Shown here piece after piece: positions 48,859 through 59,805 of a stretch of DNA of 64,000 nucleotides. Origin of the DNA: Cylicocyclus nassatus. Its lineage: Eukaryota > Nematoda > Chromadorea > Rhabditida > Strongylidae. The translations under genes were made by a program, and so were the position numbers. The DNA is taken from the NCBI GenBank assembly GCA_958299035.1, contig CATQJL010000112.1:56339140-56403139 (forward strand), in the 5' to 3' direction. Below the pieces are notes generated by a model. The model worked only from the letters and a program-made list of their open reading frames with translations, was not told the origin of the DNA and ran no database searches. Each line of letters begins with the position of its first letter. Within the stretch, counting starts at the first letter, position 1.

Positions 48859-49665
48859 AAGGCAGTATCCGGGCAAAATCGATTCTGAGGTTTTATTCTT
48901 ACCCGGACACTATTCGCTAAATCTGAAAATCCACACCAGAGAAAGCGAAAACGACAAAAAAGGGCTTTAAAGGCAGGTGGTACGGGGAAAGTGCGAATGC
49001 GGACTTTCCACACCTACATGGCCTTCTGGTTGCGCTGAGTCCACTGTCCACTACTGTGCTTCAAAAGTCGAAAAAGTGCTTTCTAATGCGTTTTCTAATT
49101 GGATCAGCCGATCAGCCAATTTCCGCAAAAATGGTGGAGTTACAGTATCCCGCAGCCAGTCGCTGTTTATGGCGGGAATCCCTCGCCCATCCCCTCCAGC
49201 TTTCTCCAGGATAAGAAAACGCCGTATGAGGCCTTTTTTGACTTTTCAAGCACAGCACTGGACTCAGCGCATCCAGTAGGGCATATAGATGTGGAAAGCT
49301 CGCAGTCGTAATTCTTAGGAGCCACTGCCTTCAAGGAGGGAAACAGCAGGTGGGTGGGGTCCTCCCCAATGTAAATTCGCGCTCTCAGGTTCCGTAGCTA
49401 TCTTCTCGATTCCGCGCTAACCGTCCCTTCACCGCCACCGGCTAAGTGCGAACGCTTGACTTGAAATCCGAACCGAGTAAATTGCTCCGACAGCTGGGAG
49501 CGCGACTTCGCCGTGGGGAAACCCCGCCCATTTGCTGATTTCCATCCTCCGTTGAAGCCTTTTTTCGCCGTTTTCGCGCTCTCCAGTGCGGATTTTCAGA
49601 TATAGCATAGCGAGTAGGCCTGAGTAAGCACAAAACTTAAGATCACATTTTGCCCGGACCTGCCA
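48859..49665. mobile_element. AAGGCAGTATCC-ended MITE containing a second MITE
   Basis: Ends AAGGCAGTATCCGGGCAAAA and ATTTTGCCCGGACCTGCC, with TA before the left end. The nested element (48970-49331) is listed separately. Confidence 0.55.
48970..49331. mobile_element. Nested AAGGCAGGTGG-ended MITE
   Basis: AAGGCAGGTGGTACGGGG and GGAGCCACTGCCTT ends, TA on the left. It sits inside 48859-49665. Confidence 0.5.
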
Positions 49666-49668
49666 TTA

Positions 49669-50175
49669 AAGGCACCGTTCACTCTAAATTAGGGGGTTTG
49701 AGCTTTTGAAATCATACGACAGTAAGGCCCCCTATTTACCAACGCCTAAGTCGCGACTCGAAACGTAGCTTCGGAAGCGAATCGCTCCGAAATAACGAAG
49801 AGGCACGAGGACCCCAAGTCGGCACCGCCCCCTCCAGTAATGCCCGCCCATCCGTGCCTGTACAGCCAATCACCGTTCAGCCCGTCAACTCCACGGGTTC
49901 TTCTTAACTTTTGCCAAACCCCCGACAGTCCGCGGTCCGGAGACCCCAAGGCCGCCTTTCCGGAACGGTGATTGGCTGGGCGCGCACGGATGGGCTGGCA
50001 TGGATGGGGAGGGCGTTGCCGTCTGGGGTCCTCGTGCATCTTCGTTATTCCGGAGCGATTTTCTCGCTTCCGAAGCGACATTTTGCGCCGCACTTGGGCA
50101 TTGGGTTGATAGGGGGCACTACTACCATATGCTGCCAAAAGCTCAAGACCCTCAACTTAGGGTGGATGGTGCCTT
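49669..50175. mobile_element. AAGGCACCGTTC-ended foldback element (507 bp)
   Basis: AAGGCACCGTTCACTC and GGATGGTGCCTT ends, with arms continuing through GGGGGTTTGAGCTTTTG and ATTCGCTTCCGAAGC-type sequence for well over 100 bp. It abuts the preceding MITE. Confidence 0.6.
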
Positions 50176-50254
50176 CAAACGGTACCGCGAACGCAATCTG
50201 GGGCTTTGGGTTGCGCCTGAGCTGTTTGGCAAGGAAGCATGTCGCTGACACATA

Positions 50255-50400
50255 CAGGCTCCTAAATTGCAGTCCTTTGCACCAGCGCCCGGGCGTTTTG
50301 CCGGCGCCGGCGCCCTCGATCGAGGCGGCGCCATTGATGCCCGGGCGTGACGCGGTCGCGCGACCGCTGGTGCAAACGCCTCTGCAATTTAGAAGCCCTG
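50255..50400. repeat. Short GC-rich foldback
   Basis: CAGGCTCCTAAATTGCAG and CTGCAATTTAGAAGCCCTG ends, with internal CACCAGCG/CGCTGGTG. Non-coding. Confidence 0.55.
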
Positions 50401-50536
50401 TACTGCATGCTATACTAAACGAAGGTGCAAGTCCCAAAGGCGCAAATGCGGCTTTCTACTCTTAGAGCGCAGGGTTCATACTGCACCTGCATGGACCGCT
50501 TTATTGAAGCCCTCGTCTGATAGTTGCCTTTATGTG

Positions 50537-51185
50537 TGCTAGGTAAGAGCGCAGGGCGAGTCATAAAATCTCTCAGATCTTTTCAGATTCCTGGCCTTTA
50601 CGTAAGCTCCCTAAGCTGTTTATTCTCCCAGGCTCTCTCGTCCTTTGCTTATAGATCGGTGGTGCGAGAATATCTCCTCCATGACGAAGGCGGTCGCTCA
50701 AATAGGTTGAGAGCATGCAAGGCTGACGCGCACACGGCGCGCGGGCAATTGTCAACTACGGGTCGCGCGCACGCTCGCGTGGATGACCGCTGACCGAGCG
50801 TGCGCGCGCCCTGTGGTTGACAATTGCCCGCGCGCCGCAGCCTTTCATGCTTTCAACCTATTTGGGCGACCGCCTTCGTCTTGGAGCAGATATTAAATAG
50901 ACAAGCAGAGCATGAAAACCAGAGGCAGAACAGTACGGCAGCTGGTGAATGGACGTGTGGCGACGTGTCGTCTTTGGGTCGCCAGACCAGTCTCTCGTGC
51001 TTCATTCAGGATCCTCACTTCTAATACATGTCGATTGTGTCTCGTTGGTGTTGATGTGTTGTCGTTCCGTACTTGCCCATAAATGTATATCTTGTTGATG
51101 TGTTCTGTGCTGCAGCTGAGGCTAGTAGTTGGTGGGAGCAAGTTATAAGGCCCGATCAGAGAGAGTATGATCGTGGTTCCTTCAG
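50537..51185 (+). repeat. 5' LTR of element 2, interrupted by a MITE
   Basis: Homologous with 58604-59002 except for the 226-bp foldback at 50669-50894. The exact first base is uncertain. Confidence 0.75.
50669..50894. mobile_element. Foldback MITE inside the 5' LTR
   Basis: AATATCTCCTCCATGACGAA and the complement ending TGGAGCAGATATT, with arms of about 100 bp including GGGCAATTGTCAACTACGGG. The 3' LTR lacks it and reads GGTGCGATAACTCGACAAGC across the site, so it came in after retrotransposition. Confidence 0.75.
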
Positions 51186-51203
51186 TGGTAGCAGCGAGTT
51201 CGG
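51186..51203 (+). promoter_or_regulatory. Putative primer binding site
   Basis: TGGTAGCAGCGAGTTC after the 5' LTR. The first nine bases fit the initiator tRNA-Met 3' end (TGGTAGCAG); the match then falls off. Confidence 0.45.
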
Positions 51204-51608
51204 GCTTTAAGATCCCGCCTTTTCACCGACCTTCCTCTCAGGGAGGGTGAACCTTTCAGAAATAGCCCGAAAGATGACCGGTTCGCTTCAACCGGGGAGA
51301 AAGGATTTACTTAGGTAAGTTATTAGGCTTGGACTGATCATCCAAGATTACGTATGATTTTTCCTCGTAAGACCTTCTTTTTTATGGTTTCGTGTCGTGT
51401 CGGTGAACCAAGAATGGGAACGACGGTGGGCGTCTAGAAAAATTATCATCGTCGCCGTAGATGACCAGGAGAAATAAACCGGTTTTACTTTTGCGCAGTT
51501 AGCACGAGATGTATTCTACTATTCTTTATACTCTGTTTGAATAAAACCAGTTCGCACAGCTGAATTTCAAATTTACTTCAACATGCTCATCGCTGAACAA
51601 AGAAATAA

Positions 51609-51680
51609 ATGCTTTGAATGCGTGCATGCTCGCTGTAGAACCGTACGGTTCTACAGCGAGAATGCACGCATTCAAAGCAT
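51609..51680. repeat. 72-bp near-perfect palindrome in the element leader
   Basis: ATGCTTTGAATGCGTGCAT on the left and its complement on the right, around GTAGAACCGTACGGTTCTAC. It could form a strong hairpin in the leader RNA, or be a small foldback insert. Confidence 0.65.
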
Positions 51681-52205
51681 TAAAAGCCTCTGGGAAGAGC
51701 TCTTCGTGTAGACATGCGTGATTCATTGGAGTATCAACTGCAGTTTGAATTTCAAGTCTTGCGCAACTCTTGCAGCTATTCCTCGCAACCGCAATTCGAC
51801 TGAAATGTTGTTTTCATGAACTTTCTTGTAATTGTGCTTTAGCCGCACTGTAGCATTCGCAAGCGATAGCATCTAGAAAACATCGCTGCCTCCGCTTTCC
51901 CATGCTTCTGTTAAATGCTTCAGATAACTAAGACTTCTCAAAGTACCATAACCTTTCACATGCTGATCATTCCTAAGATAAGTGTTGTGCTTGTATATAT
52001 GTCGCAATGTCCGATTTTCACCATTCATTTTCTTTGAGTTCAGAACGTAGTAAGGGTATCTCCCTCCTAGATTCGCTCCATACAGTATTCCTTTCGTTCT
52101 CAGTGCCATAACCGAGTCACATCGTTATCTACGCAGCTTTCTGAGTCCTCTGATCCTCCTCCAAGTTTAGTAAGCGAGCGTTCAAACTCAGCAGTTTCCA
52201 AGGAA

Positions 52206-52373
52206 ATGGCTTCCCCCTCAGGGGAATCATCTCCCAATACTTTCAGCGGCCTGGGCTTCGGGCAGCTCGAGCCCGAAACAATAAATTTATTCTCCGGTGC
52301 TAATAACCAAGAGTACGCAGCTTGGCTAAAGAGATTTGAGGACACCATTCGCATGACCAATCCACCTATTCTA
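52206..52373 (+). pseudogene. LTR element 2 gag, first part
   Basis: ATG frame MASPSGESSP, then INLFSGANNQEYAAWLKRF and DTIRMTNPP, the FxGxxxxxWLxRFE pattern of retrotransposon gag N-terminal domains. It is broken at 52374 by a 1.1-kb foldback element. Gag-like sequence resumes at 53469. Confidence 0.65.
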
Positions 52374-53468
52374 GTGGCCGTATTCATCAACGAACCCTAG
52401 GGTTAAGCTTACCCTCCAGGGTTAGTTTAACCCTCAGGGTTCATTGGCCGTATTCATCAACCATAGGCTAGGGTTTACCATGGAACGCGATCTACCCGTA
52501 TCGATCAACGAACCTGTGGCCGTATTCATCAACCCTGACGGTTAAACTAACCCTGGAGGGTTAAGGCTGCGTTCATACTGATTCCCATGTTCTGGAACTG
52601 TTCCCGCACAGTTCTCGCACTGTGCTGAAACTGTGCGGGAACTGTGCGGGAACAGTTCCAGAACATGGGAATCAGTATGAACGCAGCCTAAGGCGTCAGT
52701 TACGCGTGCGCTGTGCAAACTCACATCACAGAATGCCTAAATACGGGCTAAATTCACTTTATACTTCTATTCTTTCACCCGCAGTAGTATAGTCAACGAA
52801 TAAGCTTCTAACACTAGTTTTTATAATACATCTCTAGCATACTTGTGCAGCATCCAATCTTACAGCGTGAGTTTATTTTCATGTGTGCAATTGTGCAGTG
52901 TAAGTTCTACTTTTGCGCAGTTCGTTATATACCGGGCTTGTGCTACTCTTTTAGGGGTCAATGCGTGTTATCATAAAGGGGTTCTTCTTCTTTGGCACTT
53001 GTCAGAGTGGAATGCGCAACCATTTTTCCTCGTCGCATTCATTTGCAAAGCTAGAATTCTTTTTCTCGCGAAGTCAATGTTTCATGTGCTTCGAATATGA
53101 ACATAAAACGAAGTCAAAACTAAATACTATAACAACGACCAATACTAAATACTACAATACTCGTTGATCGTTTTCCATAAACTATTAGATGCGAGTAAAT
53201 GTTTGTATGAAGTGTTAGGGTAGAGTTAACCTTGCTCTGAGCTAGGGTTAAATTAACCCTGATGAATCACGTAAGTTTAACCCTCCAGGGTTAGTTTAAC
53301 TTCAAGGTTCGTTGATGAATACGGGTTAGTCGCTTTCGGGGTAAAATTAACCCTCAAGGTTAGATTTAACCCTCAGGGTTAAGCCTACCCTGTGTTTCAT
53401 GAATACGGGGTTAAACTAACCCTCCAGGGTTAGTTTAACCCTCGGGGTTCGTTGATGAATACGGCCAC
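52374..53468. mobile_element. Foldback element with GTGGCCGTATTCATCAACG ends, inserted in gag
   Basis: Ends GTGGCCGTATTCATCAACG and CGTTGATGAATACGGCCAC. The interior repeats the motif GGGTTAGTTTAACCCT and the terminal GTATTCATCAACC block several times in both orientations (52445, 52515, 53310, 53395, 53445), as if built from successive self-insertions. It also holds the palindrome at 52561. Confidence 0.75.
52561..52691. mobile_element. 131-bp palindromic MITE (GGCTGCGTTCATACTG ends)
   Basis: TTAAGGCTGCGTTCATACTG and complement. The arms of about 52 bp are essentially perfect, with loop CTCGCACTGTGCTGA. TAA-type borders suggest a PIF/Harbinger-type MITE. A related loop (CACAGTTCTCGCACTGTGC) lies near 6397. 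Confidence 0.7.
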
Positions 53469-53760
53469 AGAACAGTTAAAGACCACCACTTTGGCTTTTC
53501 ATGAGGCGCACAATTTGGCAAAGAATATGCCCAACACGGACAAGAACTCCCACGATAAGATAGTAAGTCATCTTAAAGGGCAATTTGAGTACATCAGTCC
53601 ATTTTCGAAGTTTTGCTCGACAGCAACTTTCCGAATGTAAGCAAGGGCAAACAGAAGCCGTTGGAGATTTCGCAGAAAGAGTCAAGAAGCTGGTAAAGAA
53701 AGTAACACGAGGGTAACCTAAAAATGTTCAGAACGAAAGATTACCAGATGAATTCATATA
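53469..53760 (+). pseudogene. LTR element 2 gag, continued
   Basis: Frames encode HEAHNLAKNMPNTDK and then, after a shift, LSECKQGQTEAVGDFAERVK, which fits the gag core. Stops follow. A possible remnant of a zinc knuckle (HEQTSCKL) is near 54062. Confidence 0.5.
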
Positions 53761-54266
53761 TAGACTAAACCAGCTTAAAAGTTCCACGTTCAACCAACAA
53801 ATCCATCGATTTTTGATAACGCAGTATTTACGGCATCAACATACGAATCACTCCTAAATGGTTGCGCAAACTCCTTGACCATTTTTCCAACAAACTCGCC
53901 ACTAGCTCCAGCGGTAAATTTGCTCGCAGCGAGTCGGACCTCCGCCAGAGATTATCAACCAACCTTCCGCGTAAAGATGCGCAATTCGCCGCGGTCCGCC
54001 TATAATTCTCGAAATTGAAAGCGAAACATAAATCCGAGTATAAGATTTTATCGCTGTGGCCAAATGCCATGAACAAACGTCCTGCAAGCTATCACGCCTA
54101 CGAAGCAACCCGGTTTCGCAATTTTTGCGCCGCAGAATTCAGACGGGTCAGCATGAATACCCCTGGTCGCCGTTGGTAGACAATAGCGTTATAGTAATAC
54201 ACGGCAGAACACGGCTTTTGCACTGCAGCCTGAACCGGACACGGCAGTGGCCACCCTTGCTTCGGC

Positions 54267-54523
54267 TCCCGCCAGAGTGCGGAAGTCACTCCAGCGCTGC
54301 GCCGGCGCTGTTTCGACCGATACACGTGCATTTCGTTGGGCGGGGCTAACTGACCTAGTTCTCAGCCAGGTAGGTGCACCGACTATTAAACGAATCTGGC
54401 AGAAGCTCCGGTAGCCCTTGCCCGCACAGGGTCAACTAGCCCCGCCCCGAACAAATTGGACAGCTAGGCGCTGGCTCGGCGCCGGCGCAGCGCTGGCGTG
54501 GCTTCGGCACTCTGGCGGAGGCC
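54267..54523. repeat. Foldback element between gag and ORF2
   Basis: CCGCCAGAGTGCGGAAG with CCAGCGCTGCGCCGGCGCTG on the left, and complements near 54480-54520 on the right. Non-coding insert. Confidence 0.6.
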
Positions 54524-54559
54524 TTCGGCGACCGACCAGTACCAGATCTTATTACTCAA

Positions 54560-56600
54560 CCTGCGCTCTTAACAGTTATTTTTGATCCCCGTCAAGCTCT
54601 GACGATGACTATCCCGTGGAAAAATCAAAACTAAGTGAACCTATTCCAGATTCTTTGATTACAATGGTGCAAAGGGCGTCTATTCATCAGCCCGCACCAG
54701 GGGAAGGGGCATCCGGACGGCCCTCCACATCCAAGATGTATGCGCCTCCACAGAAGGAACTTACATAGAAGCCCCCAAGGCCCAGTAGGTAAACCGAGGT
54801 GTTCTACTCCCATCCGTGGTCACCTCCCCTCCGGGAGAAATTCACACCAATTCTCTCCCCATACTACGATTCCAATTTGGCTGAGTAAATTCAAAAGAAT
54901 TCCAATTTCAGGATACGGCGGTTTAGTCGATGGACTTTTTCCGGAACTCTCTGATGCAATTCCTCGAACAGAAAGCCCGTCTGCATTCTGGAGGCAGTAG
55001 GCCCTACAGCCATGGAAGATTTCAGGGATAGACACAGTGCCGAGGAGATGATCACCATGCACAGTAACAACATACCCCTTCCGACCATACCTAACGCGCC
55101 ACGTGCAACGCCAGAGGCCATCCAGGCTGTACATGGCTTAGTCTCTGACAGTAAGATTGTGCCAGTTCTTTATCGTGTATCTGCTTTTACAATAGCGGAT
55201 CATACTGTCGTCCTTACACATAGAGTGACCTTTCCAAATAGACTCGACCTACACACAGTCCAACTCTATCAATTGGAGTGAACATCAAGACAGGTAAGCG
55301 AGGCATCGATAGTAGTAAAATGATCATCGGCGACCTGGTTTGGGTATATACTCTGGTTCCTACGGTCAAATTCGTCACGACGAAGATGCCCTTGCCTTGT
55401 ACGGTAGAGGAAGCAACACATGAGGCAACCAAATGTCTGGCGTGTAGCTCGTTCTGCGCTTATCTACCACGAGTTCACCCCAACGCTGGGATTGGTAACA
55501 CCCACCATATCAAGACACATTACATGCAAGGACACCGTCAACTAGTGACCGTGAACCGAAAGAGACTGCAGAACCCAAATGACTCCCATAAAATTCGCGC
55601 AAGCTCCTTTATGACGGCGCCCAGACAACTCGATTACCCTCGATATCATCCCATATGTCTTCCCTCAACATGACGTGGATTACGTGGCTTGATGAGGCGC
55701 CGCCTCGCCTCGGGCTCGCGCCACGTTGCGAGCGCATCATTTGGCGCGACGTGGCGCTCAACACAACGTGGCGCAGGCTTTTCCACGTTCTTCTTGTTGC
55801 CACATCACGCCGAAAATGCGCACGCAACGTGGCGCAAGCCCGAGGCGAGGCGGCGCCTCATCAAGCCACTAATCCACGTCATGTTGAGGGAAGACATATG
55901 GGATGATATCGAGGGTACATGTATTCGTTTGTAAGCCAACCTATGCGCGAGAGGACTAGCATCATACGTGGCCGAGATTCAGTATTTCCCCAGTCCACTT
56001 CCGACGCCATTCGACATCAGAATTACTTCCGCAGAACATCAGCGGCAAGTGCAGGATAAACTGGGGATTTACCATGTTTCAAAAACGTCCGACCGAGGTC
56101 ATCTTTCAGAACCATTATACAGTACAGCCTGCGGCACAATAGCGGGTCGTGGCAGATAGCACTGATACGGTAGACCATTCAACAGTCTGGACTTTTCCCG
56201 ACCTCAACCGTTATCCAGTAGCAGTGCAGTTTGCTATTCCGGTAGGCAAGAAAACTGTCGGGCAGTCGGGCATCCCATCCAAGGTGCCTAGAGGCAGACA
56301 TTCTGAGAGGTAAGATCACAAGTGTCGTCAAGGAGGGGGAAACTCTCCAGATTAACACCTGGAAACCGCGGACGGAGTGAGGTGTAGGATTATTTCCTTA
56401 ATTCACCTTCAGGACGCATAGCAGTAGCGACATCCCTACCCAGCACTACATCCAGCACCAACCGAGTACTGGCCATGAGAGCATTCACTCCTCTCCAAAA
56501 TATTTAGGTCGGACAGCCTCGGATGGACGTCAGCCCATGCGCTCCTCTCAGCTGACATGGTCCTCACTAGTGAAGGGACTATAAATATGAGTCCTATTCG
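54560..56600 (+). pseudogene. LTR element 2, unassigned coding remnant before the helicase
   Basis: Protein-like segments in alternating frames: MEDFRDRHSAEEMITMHS (55012), HRVTFPNRLDLHTVQLYQLE (to 55278), KMIIGDLVWVYTLVP (about 55318-55362). They look like the N-terminal part of the same ORF as the helicase. I recognise no RT or integrase motif. The foldback at 55635-55917 interrupts it. Confidence 0.45.
55635..55917. mobile_element. Foldback element with ~95-bp perfect-looking arms
   Basis: TACCCTCGATATCATCCCAT and complement, arms running through GTGGCTTGATGAGGCGCCGC. The termini include TA and the right flank is CATG. Confidence 0.7.
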
Positions 56601-56627
56601 ATAGATATAGCCGGATCGCCCATTACA

Positions 56628-58510
56628 TTGTGCCGATACCCAATAGCCGCGGTCGACAGCGCGTATGGCGCAGGAAAAACCTTGTGCACAGAAGTCATGG
56701 CCAGTGATGCAGTTAAGAACGGTCGGAAAATCTTAGTCACTGCGGTGCAAAATAGTGCATTAGACGTTATTGGCGTGAAAATTCAGCAACTTTCGGACAA
56801 AACATACGCGCAGTTCGATATGTTAGTGAGACCCTGGCCAGTGACACACTCACCACCTCTCCGTTCGCCATCCAAACGCTCATGGAGAACTTTCATGCCA
56901 CCCACAGGGATCTCCTGTCTGACGCCCTATACCGCAAATTCGAGAACTTCTCCAGGGCCATTCAACAGTTGCTTGAGTCTGTGTTTTCCGGAACAGATCG
57001 ATTCGTAGTTACCAGCGAGCATAAGCGCCTCTTGTTCTTAGAAGAACGGACGTCTACAAACATTGAGGCACCGATCAGCCAATTTTTGCGTCTGTATGAA
57101 CCAAATGTTTTCTTATGCACCGTGTCCTTCGCGCTCAACCTTACATTTAAACAAAGAACCTGGTGCAAGATACCAAACTTCAGAAGTTGCACTTATGGCC
57201 TCGTGTCACGTTTTCAGTATGCACGCGCTTCATTCATATAGGGGACTAGCTGGCATACCCGGCTCCGCCGTATGTTCCGAGTAGAAAATTCCATTTCTTA
57301 ACCGATCCGAACCAAACTTGGCACACATACACTTCGGGCCCCGGCGGGTGTCACAGTCCACTTTTCGTTATCGGTTAATGTGATTTTATCGATTTTTTGC
57401 AAAATTTGAGCTAGGGGGCTGGAATTTGGCAGGGGGTGTAATCGCGCATGCTGATCACCCCGTGGGCTCGATTACCCCCCTGTGCCAAATCCCAGCCCCG
57501 TAGCTCAAACTTTGCAAAAAATCGATAAAATCGATAAAAGTAATGCACGATTTTGAAAACTAATATTGTATTCGGAATCCCCATGCTCACTTACCCCCCT
57601 GTGCCAACTCCCAGCCCCGTAGTTCAAATTTTGCAAAAAATCGATAAAATCGATATCGATCGATGACGAAAAGTAGCCTATGACACGCGCCGGGGCCCGA
57701 AGTGTATGTGTGCCAAGTTTGGTCCGGATCGGTTCAGAAATGGAATTTTCTATTCGGAACATACGTACACACAGACATACAGACAGACAGACAGACATAC
57801 ATACATACATACAAACAGACATTCAGCTTTATATATAAGATAACAAACAGCTCCCGCCATATGTGGGCTGCAAATGGTACCCTTTGCAGTGGGAGTCAGC
57901 ATGCGCTCGGTCCTCGACCTGGTCACCAACAAACAAGGCATGCCTTCATGTACCATTCGTACCGTCTACCAACCCCATGTCAAAATGATGCACCTCAACT
58001 CAGAAATCTTACTAGCAACACTTTTACGTGAAACCCCACTCGAGCAGGGCCAGCTCTCTCATACTAACACAACCCCGCAAGCCCAACGTGAAAATACCGT
58101 TTGTAAACGTACCATCACAGTCCGAGCAGTCACTTACAGGACATAGCAACATCATAGAAGCAAATGCTGCACATGTTATCGCACGCATGCTCATTACCAA
58201 TGGCATAGCACCAAAAGATATACTTGTTATATGTCACAGGGACCGAAAGTTCTTTGTGATAATGTCTTTCAGGGATCCGAAATCACGGTTGGGCACGGTG
58301 GATAGCGCCCAAGGAACTGAAAAACCTATCGTAATCCTTTGCACAGCACGCATGCACATAGAGCCATCAGCCAAACCCACGCTTTTCTGCGACCCAAAGC
58401 GGATCAACGTAGTCCTTTCGCGCGCCCGAGATGTTATATTTATTCTAGGCTCTAACCTTTTTGCAGAACGCCCCAACATGGACCGAGGTCATCCGATGGT
58501 GCACGCATAA
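56628..58510 (+). pseudogene. SF1 (UPF1-like) helicase of LTR element 2, frameshifted and split by a Helitron
   Basis: Motif I is DSAYGAGKT (GAGKT at 56667-56681). Motif Ia-like KILVTAVQNSALDVIG follows. LYEPNVFLCTV lies near 57100. Motif III IGDNKQLPPY is cut by the Helitron at 57246-57840. Next come CTIRTVYQPHVKMMH (motif IV region), GTVDSAQGTEK (motif V, about 58295-58327) and INVVLSRARDV (motif VI, about 58403-58435), before a TAA at 58508. Motif II (DEAxQ) is not readable where expected. These are the marks of AAA_11/AAA_12 helicases of the UPF1/MOV10 group, which unwind RNA or RNA-DNA in an ATP-dependent way. Several frameshifts show this copy is dead. It is the 3' ORF, ending about 90 bp before the 3' LTR. 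Confidence 0.8.
57246..57840 (-). mobile_element. Helitron copy 6 (595 bp) inside the helicase
   Basis: Minus strand TC start at 57840 and CTAG end at 57246-57249, left flank A, right flank T. Removing it rejoins GGGGA and TAACAAACAG so that the helicase motif III codons read through. Internal short inverted duplication near 57465. Microsatellite of GACA/CATA type at 57772-57830. Confidence 0.85.
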
Positions 58511-58591
58511 GAACCTTCTCACCGACCTGCACTTCTTCGACGACACAACACTACATCCACTACGTCCCTAAGTCCGAAGACGGACTTGCGT

Positions 58592-58603
58592 AAAGGGGAA
58601 AGA
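58592..58603 (+). promoter_or_regulatory. Polypurine tract of element 2
   Basis: AAAGGGGAAAGA immediately before the 3' LTR start TGCAAGAGCGCAGG. Confidence 0.6.
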
Positions 58604-59002
58604 TGCAAGAGCGCAGGTTAAGTAATAAGATCTCTCAGATTTTTCCAAATTCTCGGCCTTTACGTAATCTATGTGTTTATTCTCCCAGACTCTTTCCTCG
58701 CCCTTTGCTTACAGATCAATGGTGCGATAACTCGACAAGCAGAGCATAAAGACAGAGGTGGAACAGTACGGCAGGTGGTGAGTGTCTGGTGAAGTGTCGT
58801 CTTAGGGTCGCAAGACCCTTCTCTCGTACTTCATTCGGATCCTCACTTCCGAACTCGATCGTGTTCTTGTTATTTTATGTATTGCCGTTCCATACTTGCC
58901 ATAATTGTATATCTCGTTATGTTCTGTGCTGCAGCTGAGGCTAGTAATTAAGGGGCAAGTTATAAGGCCCAATCAGAAAGAGGCTGATCATGGTTCCTTT
59001 AG
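58604..59002 (+). repeat. 3' LTR of element 2
   Basis: TGCAAGAGCGCAGG to about GATCATGGTTCCTTTAG. It lacks the MITE found in the 5' LTR. Many substitutions and small indels against the 5' LTR indicate an old insertion. Confidence 0.75.
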
Positions 59003-59805
59003 TCTCGATAATGGTAAATATTGTATTCAAATCGACGAATTGTGCACACAGACATTCTAGAGCCGCATTTGTCCAACTACTTCCTCATTCATTCCCAACC
59101 AAACTCACCTAATGATGAACCAAATTTTGCCGAACATATATAGGAATGAACTCCACCTTAAACAGTATTTTCGTTCCACATTAACAACAGCTCGATTTCA
59201 TTTTATTGTCACACTGGAAAGAAGTGGTTATCCAAGAAGTGATGCATGGGGTAAGCATATGAGCTCACAAAAACCCTACACAAACAAGGAATTGCGAACA
59301 AGGAAGGAGAAGAAAACGAAGAGAATGAGAATGTGAATAGAGAAAAGGCAGAACAAGCAACAAATAGGCGACAGGTCATCGTTGCCATTTCGAGTCCTTT
59401 CCCATCTGAGGATCTACCCAGTCATGGCGTAACAGCTTGATTCTGTACTAATCGATGCATACGATTATTCTTGGCCTAGTCAGCTCGGCGGTCCAGTTCT
59501 ACGCGGTTCATGTAGCAAAAGCAACCTGTTTGTCCCAAAAAAGCCCTTTTCAGTCGTTCGCGCGCGATGTTCGTTTTGCCGCGTGCGACGTCCCGCGAAC
59601 GGCAACGTCTGATCAGAGACGCATCTTGCATAAGAGGAGTGCATTAAAACTGCACCAGCACTTTCATCATGTTGGACGCGATAGATATACAAAAGTGAGC
59701 TGGTGGTCCTTCATTGCTCCGTCTTGCCCGAGCTGGCCAATCAGGCCGATGTGCTGACCAGTCACAGGCGAGCCGCAATGGTAACGCCACCCTACTAGCA
59801 GCTAC
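59003..59805. other. No supportable gene
   Basis: Short protein-like stretches near 59050-59260 (+) have possible splice signals but no family match. Confidence 0.25.

Larger units (their letters stand above)
50537..59002 (+). mobile_element. LTR retroelement 2 with gag and a UPF1-like helicase, no reverse transcriptase seen
   Basis: Direct repeats at about 50537-51185 and 58604-59002 share GAGCGCAGG, ATCTCTCAGAT, GACAAGCAGAGCAT, TGTGCTGCAGCTGAGGCTAG and AAGTTATAAGGCCC. TGGTAGCAGCGAG follows the 5' repeat as primer site, and AAAGGGGAAAGA precedes the 3' repeat as purine tract. Inside are a gag (52206 onward), an unassigned coding stretch (54560-56600) and an SF1 helicase (56628-58510). At least five later insertions break it. 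No RT, RNase H, protease or integrase motif is legible. No clear target duplication was found. Confidence 0.75.

Noticed and set aside
49746..50465. Frames of 130-184 codons on both strands
   Set aside because: They lie in the arms of the 49669-50175 and 50255-50400 foldbacks and mirror each other.
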